Shown: positions 1-8,148, counted from the stretch's first letter. The stretch is 18,221 nt of DNA from an uncultured Clostridia bacterium (GCA_934462945.1 CAKSJF010000048.1:1-18221); one strand, 5' to 3'. Made by a program: numbers and translations. The notes: a model not told the origin generated them from the sequence alone.

Positions 1-92
1 ATGACCGTCCGGGGGACGGTCAGAACCGCGGTGTGACCGAGCCGCAGCGAGAAACTGGCGGCGTAAGCCGACTGAGGAATTGTCCTAATTTT
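1..92. repeat. partial structured intergenic repeat
   Basis: A GC-rich, gene-free stretch cut by the window edge. It starts with an 8-bp perfect hairpin (3-10 with 14-21, loop GGG), continues with a GGCGTAAGCC mini-hairpin near 59-70, and ends in GACTGAGGAATTGTCC (70-85). That ending resembles one arm of the hairpin at 18124-18162 (GACTGAGGGATTGTC). From memory, intergenic elements ending in a CTGAGG(G/A)ATTGTC-like motif are common in gut Clostridia genomes, so I read this as a fragment of a dispersed palindromic repeat. The family is inferred; the hairpins and the shared motif are visible. Confidence 0.45.
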
Positions 93-137
93 TGCATAAA
101 AGTGACCGCTGCACCTTACGAGTCGGTGGCAGCGGTC
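93..137 (-). terminator. possible terminator of the T-box operon
   Basis: Read on the minus strand, GACCGCTGC-type arms (104-112 with 129-137) form a 9-bp stem with three more pairs after a one-base bulge, and a loop of about 9 bases. A modest T-run (ACTTTTATG) follows. It lies 22 bases past the stop codon of the last gene of the leftward operon. The T-tract is weak, so termination is likely but not certain. Confidence 0.5.
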
Positions 138-159
138 TATGGGGGAAAATAAGACGTTA

Positions 160-336
160 TCAAATTTGTTTGCGGACAATGGTATATTCATCGCCCTGCC
201 GGAAATAGGGGCAGGATTGGAATGTGCCTTGAACAAACCGGCGCATTTCGTCCTCATCTAAATCCATGGCGCAGGTATAGTATTCCATGTCCTCGTCATA
301 GGTATAATTTACGCAGTATTCGCAATTTATCTGCAT
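160..336 (-). CDS. small four-cysteine protein, DUF6472-like
   Basis: A 58-residue acidic protein starting MQINCEYCVN and ending in RKQI. Cysteines lie at 5, 8, 22 and 42: a CxxC pair, then a YTC motif and a SCPYF motif, followed by a GDEY.IV segment. From memory this pattern matches the small clostridial family DUF6472, whose function is unknown; four spaced cysteines suggest metal binding, which is inference. The ATG at 334-336 overlaps the end of the upstream amidohydrolase gene by 10 bases, so the two are probably translationally coupled. The GAAGGAGG that serves as its ribosome binding site lies inside the amidohydrolase coding region. It is the third and last gene of the T-box operon. 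The ORF is short, but start, spacing and Cys pattern all argue that it is real. Confidence 0.75.
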   Translation of the reverse strand: MQINCEYCVNYTYDEDMEYYTCAMDLDEDEMRRFVQGTFQSCPYFRQGDEYTIVRKQI

Positions 337-1136
337 CCTGCATCCTCCTTCACCTGACGGTAGAATGCGGCAAAGTTATTGCCCAGGATATCCTCTGTCA
401 GCTTTTCTCCAAGATTGAACGACTTGATTGTCTCAATCTCATCTTTCGGATCCCACATCGGAAAATCCGATCCAAAGAAAAGATGGGAGGGATCTACCTG
501 TTTCAATGCTTTTTGCATGATGTCCGTGCCGATAAAGGGGAACGTACTGCTTGTGTCAAAATACACGTTCGGAAGATTTAAGATGTGCAGGGATTTATCC
601 CATTCACTCCATCCGCCGAAGTGCGCGGCGATAATTTTCAGCTTTGGAAAACGCTTTGCCACATCTGCCACCTTATCCGGATTGGAAAAGGAGTAGCGGT
701 GGTCGCCGCTGTGCGTCAGAAGAAACATATGCTCCTCTGCTAAAAATTCGTAAAAGTCCATCATTCTTTCATCATTAATTGCAAAATGCTGAAAATCCGG
801 GTGCAGCTTAATGCCGTAGATGCCGTGAGATTTGAGCCAGTGCATTTCTTCCTGAAAATTTTCGTATTCCGGGTGCATTGTCCCAAGTCCGATCAGCTTG
901 TCCGGATGCTTTTCGCATTCGCCATAAATGAAACGGTTGATGCTCTCCACCTGCTTTGCGGTAGTCGCAGTGGAAAATACTAAGAACCTGTCCACGGCGT
1001 CCCCGGAAGATAGGAGATCTTCGGTTCTTCCGCGGTGTGTCATGGTATCCATTTCGTAAAAGTGTCCGATTGACGCCACTGCTTTCTCCGCAATTTTATC
1101 CGGAAAGATGTGTGCGTGTGCGTCAATTATTTTCAT
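327..1136 (-). CDS. amidohydrolase_2 (ACMSD-like TIM-barrel) family protein
   Basis: A 269-residue metal-dependent hydrolase or decarboxylase of the amidohydrolase superfamily. Visible metal and active-site motifs are the N-terminal DAHAH (H7, H9), a GIKLHP motif (K110, H112), THSGDH (H142), AAHFGGW (H172) and FGSDFP (D224). This fits the amidohydrolase_2 group, which includes ACMSD-type decarboxylases and various lactonases; the substrate cannot be deduced. The start overlaps the end of the acyl-CoA synthetase gene by 14 bases, so they form one transcript and probably act in the same process. No signal peptide is visible, so it should be cytoplasmic. It belongs to the T-box-controlled operon. 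Family is confident, substrate unknown. Confidence 0.85.
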   Translation of the reverse strand: MKIIDAHAHIFPDKIAEKAVASIGHFYEMDTMTHRGRTEDLLSSGDAVDRFLVFSTATTAKQVESINRFIYGECEKHPDKLIGLGTMHPEYENFQEEMHWLKSHGIYGIKLHPDFQHFAINDERMMDFYEFLAEEHMFLLTHSGDHRYSFSNPDKVADVAKRFPKLKIIAAHFGGWSEWDKSLHILNLPNVYFDTSSTFPFIGTDIMQKALKQVDPSHLFFGSDFPMWDPKDEIETIKSFNLGEKLTEDILGNNFAAFYRQVKEDAGCR

Positions 1137-3438
1137 TCCTGCTGTCCTTCTCTCTCAGCTCAACGCGGCGGATCTTTCCGCTGATGGTCTTTGGTAATTC
1201 TTTCATAAATTCTACCACTCTCGGGTATTTATACGGCGCAGTATGCGTCTTAACGTAGGTCTGGATTTCCTTTTTCAGTTCGTCGGAGGCTTCCTTGCCC
1301 TTTACCAGAACAATGCTTGCCTTTACAACCTGACCGCGGATCGGATCGGGAACCGGTGTGATTGCACATTCCAGAACGTATGGCAATTCCATGATGACGC
1401 TTTCGATCTCGAAAGGCCCGATCCGGTAACCGGAGGACTTGATCACATCATCAATTCTGCCGACATACCAGAAATAGCCGTCCTCGTCCATCCATGCGGT
1501 ATCGCCGGTGTGATAGTAACCGTCGTACCAAACCTCGTCGGTTTTTTCTTTGTTTTCATAATATCCTTTAAATAATCCGCAGGGAACGGCATCGGATGTT
1601 TTGATCACGATTTCGCCTGTTTCGCCCACGCCGGCAGGTGTACCGTCCGGCAGCTGGATTTGTACGTCATACAGCGGACTCGGCTTGCCCATAGAACCGG
1701 GCTTTGGCGTCATACCGCGCAGGTTTGCAATGGTCAGCGTGGTTTCGGTCTGACCGAATCCCTCCATCAGCTTTAAGCCGGTTGCCTTTTTCCACTGCTC
1801 GTATACCTCCGGATTCAATGCCTCGCCGGCAACGGTTGCATATTCCAAAGAGGAAAGATCGTATTTTGAGAGATCCTCTTTGATGAAGAACCGATACATG
1901 GTCGGCGGCGCACAGAAGGTTGTGATATGATATTTTGCGAACATCGGTAAGATGTCGTCTGCATTAAATTTATCAAAGTCATAGACAAAGACTGCTGCCT
2001 CGCAGAGCCATTGTCCGTAGAGCTTGCCCCAGAGAGCCTTGCCCCAGCCGGTATCGGAGATCGTAAAGTGGATTCCGTCCGGGTTTACATTATGCCAGTA
2101 TTTTGCGGTGATAAAGTGACCCAGGGGGTACTTATGGTTATGCGCCGCAATTTTCGGATATCCGGTTGTGCCGGAAGTGAAAAACATCAGCATGGTATCA
2201 CTGCCGCATGCCGCATCCTCCGGACGGGGGAAGCTGTCGCTATAGAGCGGAAGTTCGGCATTGAAATCGTGCCATCCTTCGCGTTCTCCGCCGACTAAAA
2301 TTCTGGTTTTCAGCATCGGACAGTTTTCTGCCGCCAGGTCAACCTGGTGTGCCACATCACCGTCTGCGGTGCAGACAATCGCGGAAACGTGTGCTGCCTC
2401 AAACCGGTATTCAAAGTCATGCTGTACCAAAAGGTTGGTTGCCGGGATCACGACTGCGCCGATCTTATGCAGCGCCAGAATCGAGAACCAGAACTGATAG
2501 TGCCGCTTTAACACCAGCATTACCTTATCGCCCTTTTTGATTCCTAAGGAACGGAAGTAGTTTGCGGTCATAGAAGAATAACGGCTGATATCCGAGAAAG
2601 TAAACTTCCGGTCGGATTTGTCGTTTGCCACATAGACCATTGCCACCTTATCCGGACATTTCTTTGCAAGCTCGTCCACCACGTCAAAGGCAAAGTTGAA
2701 ATGCTCCTCGTTCTTAAAGGAGATTGATTTTAAGCGTTTCTGCTCGTCCTTTTTGGTTACTACGAACCGCTTGTAGATGCTGGATTCCGGCTGATCTGCA
2801 CGAACTGCCTCCACCAGCTTGTGTCCGCTTGGTGCAACATGCAGCGCCTCATCCTCGTTATTTGCATTTAAAACAACGGCATAAAGCTCTGCGTCCTCGC
2901 CGCCGACTGCAATCAGTCCGTGCGGTTCGGAGCTGTTATAGTAGATGGTGTCGCCGGCAGAGAGGATCTCCTCGTTATCACCGACAACAAACTTAACTCT
3001 GCCCTTGGTTACAATGTCAAATTCCTGACCGACATGCGTTGCCACCGGAACGGGGCGCGTCTGCTCCTCCTCAGAATAAGGAAGCTTTACCCAATAGGGT
3101 TCTGCAATTTTATTTTTAAATTTCGACGCTAAGTTTTTGTAAACGCCGTGGGAACGCCGGGTGATCGGCAGACCGCCGCCCTTACGGGTGATGGTGAAGC
3201 TGGTCAGTGTCGGACTGATTCCCTCTAAAAGATCGGTCGGATCGACGTTGAATTTCTTTGCGCATTTATAAATGAATGTGAAACTGAAATCCTTTTCGCC
3301 CGATTCGTAGGCGTTGTAGTCCTCCAGGGATACCCCGGTTGTTTTTGCCATTTCCTCAGCGCTGATGCCCAGAATCTCACGCGTGCTGCGGATTCTCTGC
3401 GCAACCTCTGCCAATTGTTCCAAAAGATTTTCTCCCAT
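1123..3438 (-). CDS. XRE-HTH / cupin / acyl-CoA synthetase fusion
   Basis: A 771-residue three-part protein. Residues about 10-71 form an XRE-type helix-turn-helix, about 123-193 a cupin_2 barrel, and about 240-771 a complete ANL-superfamily acyl-CoA (AMP-forming) synthetase. The ligase shows the P-loop TSGTTGYPK (421-429), a GFGQTET motif, YHTGDTAW (642-649), a GRIDDVIKSSGYRI hinge and the catalytic lysine in TISGKIRR (K755). It resembles the medium-chain/aryl acid ligases that make acyl-AMP and then acyl-CoA. I chose the ATG at 3436-3438 because AGGAGG sits 8 bases upstream; an in-frame ATG 21 bases earlier lies on the wrong side of that site. An XRE-cupin pair is usually a stand-alone ligand-sensing repressor, so its fusion to an enzyme is odd. 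The gene is preceded by a T-box leader and overlaps the amidohydrolase. The acid substrate is unknown; the T-box suggests a link to an amino acid. Confidence 0.9.
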   Translation of the reverse strand: MGENLLEQLAEVAQRIRSTREILGISAEEMAKTTGVSLEDYNAYESGEKDFSFTFIYKCAKKFNVDPTDLLEGISPTLTSFTITRKGGGLPITRRSHGVYKNLASKFKNKIAEPYWVKLPYSEEEQTRPVPVATHVGQEFDIVTKGRVKFVVGDNEEILSAGDTIYYNSSEPHGLIAVGGEDAELYAVVLNANNEDEALHVAPSGHKLVEAVRADQPESSIYKRFVVTKKDEQKRLKSISFKNEEHFNFAFDVVDELAKKCPDKVAMVYVANDKSDRKFTFSDISRYSSMTANYFRSLGIKKGDKVMLVLKRHYQFWFSILALHKIGAVVIPATNLLVQHDFEYRFEAAHVSAIVCTADGDVAHQVDLAAENCPMLKTRILVGGEREGWHDFNAELPLYSDSFPRPEDAACGSDTMLMFFTSGTTGYPKIAAHNHKYPLGHFITAKYWHNVNPDGIHFTISDTGWGKALWGKLYGQWLCEAAVFVYDFDKFNADDILPMFAKYHITTFCAPPTMYRFFIKEDLSKYDLSSLEYATVAGEALNPEVYEQWKKATGLKLMEGFGQTETTLTIANLRGMTPKPGSMGKPSPLYDVQIQLPDGTPAGVGETGEIVIKTSDAVPCGLFKGYYENKEKTDEVWYDGYYHTGDTAWMDEDGYFWYVGRIDDVIKSSGYRIGPFEIESVIMELPYVLECAITPVPDPIRGQVVKASIVLVKGKEASDELKKEIQTYVKTHTAPYKYPRVVEFMKELPKTISGKIRRVELREKDSRNENN

Positions 3439-3479
3439 GATTGTTTCCTCCTGTTTCATGATGATGTATTCTTTTGTGA

Positions 3480-3522
3480 CAAAAAACTCGCCTCAAAAGA
3501 ATCTTTTTCCTTTGAGACGAGT
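3480..3522 (-). terminator. T-box regulated intrinsic terminator
   Basis: On the minus strand ACTCGTCTCAAA pairs with TTTGAGGCGAGT over 12 pairs including one U-G wobble, followed at once by six T. It is mutually exclusive with the antiterminator built on the T-box core just upstream, and ends about 40 bases before the synthetase start codon. Confidence 0.9.
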
Positions 3523-3746
3523 AAATGATCTTTACCCGCGGTACCACTCAAATTGCATTTAAAATGCCCCTCACAGACTCCATCAAGTCCTTTGCTTTGA
3601 CGCAGCAATTACACGGGAACACCTAATAGAAACCGTTCAGCGTTCCGGCTCAGAAGTGATAAGTCCTTAGGATCTTTGTTATTGGCTCGCACCAAACGCC
3701 AACTCTCTCCAAACTCCGTATCCTGACCGTCTTCATCATAGCCTTT
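3480..3746 (-). ncRNA. T-box riboswitch leader
   Basis: On the minus strand the T-box core AGTGGTACCGCGG (3536-3548) is close to the family consensus. Stem I begins near 3746 with GGCT/AGCC and a kink-turn-like GATGAAG...CTTCTGA, and contains the distal AGAGAG bulge and GGTGCGAGCC loop typical of T-boxes. The terminator hairpin and T-run lie at 3480-3522. The bulge reads TGGT, so the uncharged tRNA should have discriminator A; this argues against Asp, Asn, Gly, Ser, Cys and His. The 3' side of the specifier loop reads AAGGACTTATCA. Triplets followed by A, as the family usually requires, are CTT (Leu) and ATC (Ile). The riboswitch call is strong; which specifier is used is unresolved. Confidence 0.93.
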
Positions 3747-3774
3747 ATGAATGATATTTTGTTTTTCTGATATC

Positions 3775-3803
3775 ATCATACCACACTTTTTCCCGGATGT
3801 CAA
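3775..3803 (-). promoter_or_regulatory. promoter of the T-box operon
   Basis: A perfect -35 TTGACA (3798-3803), a 17-base spacer and TATGAT as -10 (3775-3780). Transcription should start near 3768, about 20 bases before stem I. It lies only some 30 bases beyond the stop of the carboxypeptidase gene. Confidence 0.9.
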
Positions 3804-3833
3804 GTACTGTTTTTCGCTATTTCCAAATTTTTT

Positions 3834-4976
3834 TTAACACGAAATCAATTTTCGCAGGATTTCTCCCCAAAAAGCGACAAAGCTTTTTTTCGGAACGTCC
3901 TCCTCATAGACCAGCTCAACCGTTTCATACAGCTTGCCGTCTAAATAGATTTCCAGTGTTCCGGCAGGGGAATCAGCTATAATCGGAGCAGCGGCGGTTT
4001 CCGGGAGGGACAGCTTTTTTTCAATCTCTCCGGCATCCTTTTTCGACAGGAGGATGACAGAGTCTTTTTTTGCTGCGACCGAAACCGACGGCTTTACCCC
4101 TTTTTCCACCGGAACAGATTCCAGACTTTCTCCGGCAGTGACGGCTTTTTCTGTTTTGTAATTTGCAAAGCCATAGTCTAACAGTCCGGACGCAGCCGCA
4201 AAACGGTCCTTGGAGGTCGGCGCGCCTAATACCACTGCCACAAGCTGCATACCGTCCCGTTCTGCCGTGGCGGAAAGGCAGCAGAGCGCCTTGGAGGTCG
4301 AGCCGGTTTTCAAGCCGTTTGCACCCCGGTAAAAGCGGATGAGTTTATTCGTGTTGGCAAGCTGAAATTTTCCGTCCCGGAGAGTGTCCATCCAGATGGT
4401 GGTGTATTCAAAAATTTTCGGGTGCAGCAATAATTCGCGTGACATAATGGCAACATCCCTTGCGCTGGAATAGTGGTTATCATCATCCAGTCCGTTGGTG
4501 TTTACAAAATGTGTGTTTTCCATTTGCAGCTCGGCGGCGCGCTTGTTCATTTCCTCCACAAATGCTGTCTCGCTCCCGGCAAGATGCTCTGCAATTGCCA
4601 CTGCGCCGTCGTTTGCAGACGCAACTGCAATTCCCTTTAGAATATCGTGTACGCTGATCTGCTCCCCAGTCTCTAAAAACATGGTCGAGCCGCCCATGCT
4701 CTTGGCACGCTCGCTTGCTGTTACCGTGTCATTTTCGGAAATTTTACCGCTGTCAATCGCCTCCATGGTGAGCAGCATGGTCATCACCTTGGTCACGCTT
4801 GCAATCGGCAGCCGTTCATCCGGATTTTTTTCGTATAAAATCTGTCCGGTGCCTGCCTCCATTAGTATAAGAGATTTTGCCTTTAATTCCGGCAGCGGAT
4901 CTTCTGCCGAAACATAAGACGAAAAAAGAATCATCACCGGAATCAGAATGGATAGAATTTTTTTCATACGCTTCAA
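3834..4976 (-). CDS. D-alanyl-D-alanine carboxypeptidase (DacF/PBP5 type)
   Basis: A 380-residue penicillin-binding protein that trims the terminal D-Ala from peptidoglycan stem peptides outside the membrane. It has a Lys-rich N-terminus, a hydrophobic core and an SAE-type cleavage site near residue 24. The three serine-peptidase motifs are intact: SVTK (S60, K63), SAN (120-122) and KTGS (K223). A PBP5_C-like beta domain follows at about 280-360, and the last residues (about 362-380: KKSFVAFW, then LRKLI) look like the amphipathic C-terminal anchor usual for this family. Length is normal. The AGGAG ribosome binding site lies about 10 bases before the ATG. It is transcribed alone; the 278-base upstream gap is shared with the divergent ABC ATPase gene. 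No strong terminator is seen between its stop and the T-box promoter. Confidence 0.95.
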   Translation of the reverse strand: MKRMKKILSILIPVMILFSSYVSAEDPLPELKAKSLILMEAGTGQILYEKNPDERLPIASVTKVMTMLLTMEAIDSGKISENDTVTASERAKSMGGSTMFLETGEQISVHDILKGIAVASANDGAVAIAEHLAGSETAFVEEMNKRAAELQMENTHFVNTNGLDDDNHYSSARDVAIMSRELLLHPKIFEYTTIWMDTLRDGKFQLANTNKLIRFYRGANGLKTGSTSKALCCLSATAERDGMQLVAVVLGAPTSKDRFAAASGLLDYGFANYKTEKAVTAGESLESVPVEKGVKPSVSVAAKKDSVILLSKKDAGEIEKKLSLPETAAAPIIADSPAGTLEIYLDGKLYETVELVYEEDVPKKSFVAFWGEILRKLISC

Positions 4977-5186
4977 CTCCTGTTCTATATTTATTTTATG
5001 CTCCTATGTGTCTCATATGCTAAAAACGGCGATTTTATGCCATTTGCTAAATTACACATAAGAATATCAAAAAAAGAAGTCCGTTTTTATGGAATTTGCA
5101 GAGTGTTATTTTTGGGTTTAGTGAATACTACTAAGAAAATTTCAATAATTTTGTTCAAATAGAGACTAACATTTTTCCGGCAAATA

Positions 5187-5195
5187 TGGTATCAT
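5187..5195 (+). promoter_or_regulatory. possible extended -10 promoter
   Basis: The sequence TGGTATCAT reads as an extended -10 (TGN then TATCAT, 5190-5195) with no good -35 at the usual distance. It would start transcription near 5202, about 54 bases before the ABC ATPase start codon. The rest of the 4977-5255 gap is AT-rich with no other clear signal on either strand. Confidence 0.35.
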
Positions 5196-5255
5196 ATATG
5201 TGTAATCAATTTTAGGTACGTCAGTACAAGAACACAGAGAGGAGCTATTTTTAGT

Positions 5256-6368
5256 ATGGCTGATTTGCAATTAAAACATATTTATAAAAGATACGCAGGC
5301 GGTGTAACCGCTGTTGGAGATTTCTGTCTGGATATTGCCGATAAAGAGTTTATCATTTTGGTTGGACCTTCCGGATGCGGAAAATCGACCACACTCCGTA
5401 TGATCGCAGGTCTTGAGGAAATTTCTGAGGGCGAACTCTACATTGACGGAAAGTTAGTCAATGACGTTGCACCGAAGGACAGAGATATCGCCATGGTATT
5501 CCAGAACTATGCGCTCTATCCGCATATGACTGTATTTGAAAACATGGCTTTCGGTCTGAAATTAAGAAAGACACCGAAAGATGAAATTAAAAAGCGTGTA
5601 ACCGAGGCTGCTAAGATCCTGGATATTGAGCATTTGCTCGACAGAAAGCCGAAGGCTTTGTCCGGCGGTCAGAGACAGCGTGTTGCTTTAGGCCGTGCCA
5701 TTGTGCGTGACCCGAAAGTATTCTTAATGGACGAACCGCTCTCAAACTTGGACGCAAAGCTCAGAGTTGCTATGAGAACAGAGATCAATAAGCTCCATAA
5801 GAGACTGCAAACAACCTTTATCTATGTAACCCATGACCAGACAGAGGCTATGACAATGGGTACAAGAATCGTTGTTATGAAAGACGGTATCATCCAACAG
5901 GTAGATACTCCGGCAAACCTTTATACAAAGCCGTGTAACGTATTTGTCGGCGGATTTATCGGAAGTCCGCAAATGAACTTTGTGAATGCAAAGCTGGATC
6001 AGAGAGATGACGGACTCTACTTAGAGTTTGGTACAATCGCAATCAAGCTGCCGGAAGGAAAAGCAAGCCGTCCGGAATTAAAGGATTATATCGGTAAGGA
6101 AGTAATCATGGGTATTCGTCCGGAAGATATTCACGACGAAGAGGCTATGGTTGCAAGCCAGCCGGAATCTGTTGTAGACGCATTCGTAGAAGTAACCGAA
6201 ATGCTCGGTGCAGAATCCTATCTGTATCTGACCATTGCAGGTATCGCATTTACAGCAAGAGTAAATCAGCGTTCTACTGCAAAGGTTAACGATACCATTA
6301 AGGTTATGATGGATACCAACAGAATCCACCTGTTCGATAAGGACACAGAGATTGCAATTCTTCACTAA
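5256..6368 (+). CDS. sugar ABC transporter ATP-binding protein (MsmK/UgpC family)
   Basis: A 370-residue ATPase of the CUT1 (MalK/MsmK/UgpC) family, which powers uptake of oligosaccharides or glycerol-phosphate at the inner face of the membrane. Walker A GPSGCGKST is at 37-45, the Q-loop at Q83, the LSGGQ signature at 135-139, Walker B VFLMDE at 155-160 and the switch histidine at H193. The C-terminal 240-365 region is the OB/TOBE regulatory domain. The length is normal. No permease or binding-protein gene of the CUT1 type is next to it, so it is likely a shared ATPase serving several sugar transporters encoded elsewhere, as described for MsmK in streptococci. A ribosome binding site (AGAGGAG, 5238-5244) sits 11 bases before the ATG. 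A strong terminator follows. Confidence 0.94.
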   Translation: MADLQLKHIYKRYAGGVTAVGDFCLDIADKEFIILVGPSGCGKSTTLRMIAGLEEISEGELYIDGKLVNDVAPKDRDIAMVFQNYALYPHMTVFENMAFGLKLRKTPKDEIKKRVTEAAKILDIEHLLDRKPKALSGGQRQRVALGRAIVRDPKVFLMDEPLSNLDAKLRVAMRTEINKLHKRLQTTFIYVTHDQTEAMTMGTRIVVMKDGIIQQVDTPANLYTKPCNVFVGGFIGSPQMNFVNAKLDQRDDGLYLEFGTIAIKLPEGKASRPELKDYIGKEVIMGIRPEDIHDEEAMVASQPESVVDAFVEVTEMLGAESYLYLTIAGIAFTARVNQRSTAKVNDTIKVMMDTNRIHLFDKDTEIAILH

Positions 6369-6379
6369 GAAAAAAACGA

Positions 6380-6414
6380 CCGGATCAGGGCGAAAGCCTT
6401 GATCCGGTTTTTTT
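6380..6414 (+). terminator. bidirectional intrinsic terminator
   Basis: A 12-bp stem (6380-6391 with 6396-6407, one G-T wobble) with a GAAA tetraloop and seven T on the plus strand. The A-run at 6370-6376 provides a T-run for the minus strand, so the hairpin can also end the converging SLH-protein gene, whose stop codon lies 15 bases away. Confidence 0.93.
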
Positions 6415-6429
6415 ATGTTCTGCACTTTT

Positions 6430-8148
6430 TTATTCAACAGGATTTAGCGGTCCGAACCCTGCCATGGCAACACATTGCTGTCCCATGGGGGAGAGCATAA
6501 AGTCTGCAAAGCGGCGCGCTTTTGAATTTTCCGGCTCATCCTTTCGGATCACCACATAGGTGTTATTGGAAAGCGGATAGCTGCCATCTGCAATGGTTTC
6601 ATCATTCGGTGCAACACCGTCAACCGAAAGCAGTTTCAAATCCTTTTTCGTATCCATCACCCGGTCCATGTTCTGGAAATAGTAATAGATGCTATAGCCT
6701 AAGCCGTAGCCTTTCGGATCGGCTGTTTCTGATCCGATCACCTCGGTTAAAATGCTCGACATGGTCAGAGAAGTATTTTCCACACGAATCTTTTCATTAA
6801 TTTCTTTTCCGTTTAAGAAATGACGCTGCATCTGCGCATGACTTCCGCTGTCGTTGTTGCGGCAGTAGGGATAGAGCAGTGCGTCTGTTCCGCCGATTTC
6901 GTTCCAGTTGGTATACTTGTTCTCCACATAAATATCGCTGATCTGTTGCGAGGTCAGATTTTCTGCCGGGTTGTCAATATTGGTGAAGAAAATCATCGCG
7001 TCGTATGCAATCGGCACAAGCTCCAATTCCACCCCATGCTCCTTTGCCGTCTCCAGGACATCCTCTGCCGGGTAAACCGACGCGATAATGGCATCGACCT
7101 CCTTGTTGATCAGACGCTCATAGGATGCGTGGCTCTTGCTATGCTTTTCCGGCTTCTGAGGATGGGTAAAGCCGTTTAAAAACAGACTGGAATAGATTGC
7201 CTCGGTAAAGGGGTAGGTTGAGGTCGAGCCGTCAATCACCGGCATCTCCTGGTCAAACCCATATTCAATTGCTGTTTCGGACGGATAAATCTGAATCCGT
7301 TCGCATACATTTCCCAGTACCTCTGCCGCCTCATACCGGAGAATCGGTTTTTTCGGCGAGAAATATGTAATGGTGTCCGGCTCTTCCTCACCGCGGTCAA
7401 CGCTTTCATAGTCGCAGGGCGCTAAATTTCCCAATAGTGCGTATGCCGCCATGGAGGAATCGGAAACTGCGTCCAGATCTGCCGGTTTGATTTTTGTTTT
7501 TAAATATTCCTCCGGATTCTCTTTTTCTTCCCACATGCCGGTGTACAGAGCAGCTTTTCCAACCATTTCGGTGAATTCCTCGCGTGAGATTGCCTCCTGT
7601 GCCCGGAAATATTCCTGTTCTTCTAAAAGCCCTGCCTTTTCTGCGGCAGAAACAGCAGCCTGATACCAGGCATTCTCCGGAACATCTGCATAGCTGCTCT
7701 TGTTTTCGCTCATTGGCAGACCAAACAGCCGTACAACCATCGATACTGCCTCGGCACGCGTCAGCGGAATGCCCGGATTGGCTTTTCTGTTCTCGTCTCC
7801 GCTGACAACGCCGCGTGCGGAAAGCGACTCCATATAGTACATTTCCATAGAATCGTTATCATCCGAAAATGTCTGCTCCTCCGATAAGAAGTACTCAATT
7901 TTCCGACCGGCATTCTCCGGCGAAACGCTTGCAAATACGTTTCCGTCATAGTAGGCAGAGAGCGGAATCGGCGTTTTGTCGTCTGCATATCGTGCCATCA
8001 GATGCGAATATGTCTGATAGTCCATTTCTTCAGCGGTTTGGGGGTAGGCAAGCTTTAAAATAGAATATTTCTGCTCATTTGCGAAAGCACCCGGAACCTG
8101 CGAAAGCAGGACTGCTGCGGATAAAAGCATGCTGATTCTTTTTTTCAT
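6430..8148 (-). CDS. secreted SLH-domain protein with PstS-like binding domain
   Basis: A 572-residue exported protein. A signal peptide (KKR, hydrophobic core, probable cut after AFA at residue 23) is followed by SLH-type segments: residues about 108-200 contain LTRAEAVSMVVRLFG, YADVPENAWYQAAV and ISREEFTEMV, and a more diverged third segment lies at about 230-285. SLH domains usually bind secondary cell wall polymers. From about residue 300 a PstS/periplasmic-binding-like domain begins with the motif DGSTSTYPF, which in phosphate-binding proteins contacts the anion, and ends in an FADFMLSP...QQCV segment typical of that fold. It is probably a wall-anchored solute or phosphate binder; no pst transporter genes are nearby. 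An AGGAAG ribosome binding site precedes the ATG. The SLH-first order is unlike free lipoprotein PstS. Ligand unknown. Confidence 0.85.
   Translation of the reverse strand: MKKRISMLLSAAVLLSQVPGAFANEQKYSILKLAYPQTAEEMDYQTYSHLMARYADDKTPIPLSAYYDGNVFASVSPENAGRKIEYFLSEEQTFSDDNDSMEMYYMESLSARGVVSGDENRKANPGIPLTRAEAVSMVVRLFGLPMSENKSSYADVPENAWYQAAVSAAEKAGLLEEQEYFRAQEAISREEFTEMVGKAALYTGMWEEKENPEEYLKTKIKPADLDAVSDSSMAAYALLGNLAPCDYESVDRGEEEPDTITYFSPKKPILRYEAAEVLGNVCERIQIYPSETAIEYGFDQEMPVIDGSTSTYPFTEAIYSSLFLNGFTHPQKPEKHSKSHASYERLINKEVDAIIASVYPAEDVLETAKEHGVELELVPIAYDAMIFFTNIDNPAENLTSQQISDIYVENKYTNWNEIGGTDALLYPYCRNNDSGSHAQMQRHFLNGKEINEKIRVENTSLTMSSILTEVIGSETADPKGYGLGYSIYYYFQNMDRVMDTKKDLKLLSVDGVAPNDETIADGSYPLSNNTYVVIRKDEPENSKARRFADFMLSPMGQQCVAMAGFGPLNPVE

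Noticed and set aside
3609..3803. Open frame of 64 codons on the minus strand
   Set aside because: It lies within the T-box leader RNA, starts inside the promoter and has no ribosome binding site; the conserved structure explains the sequence.
4977..5255. Possible small gene or RNA in the divergent gap
   Set aside because: It is AT-rich with no open frame, no conserved RNA motif and no strong hairpin; it probably holds only the two promoters.
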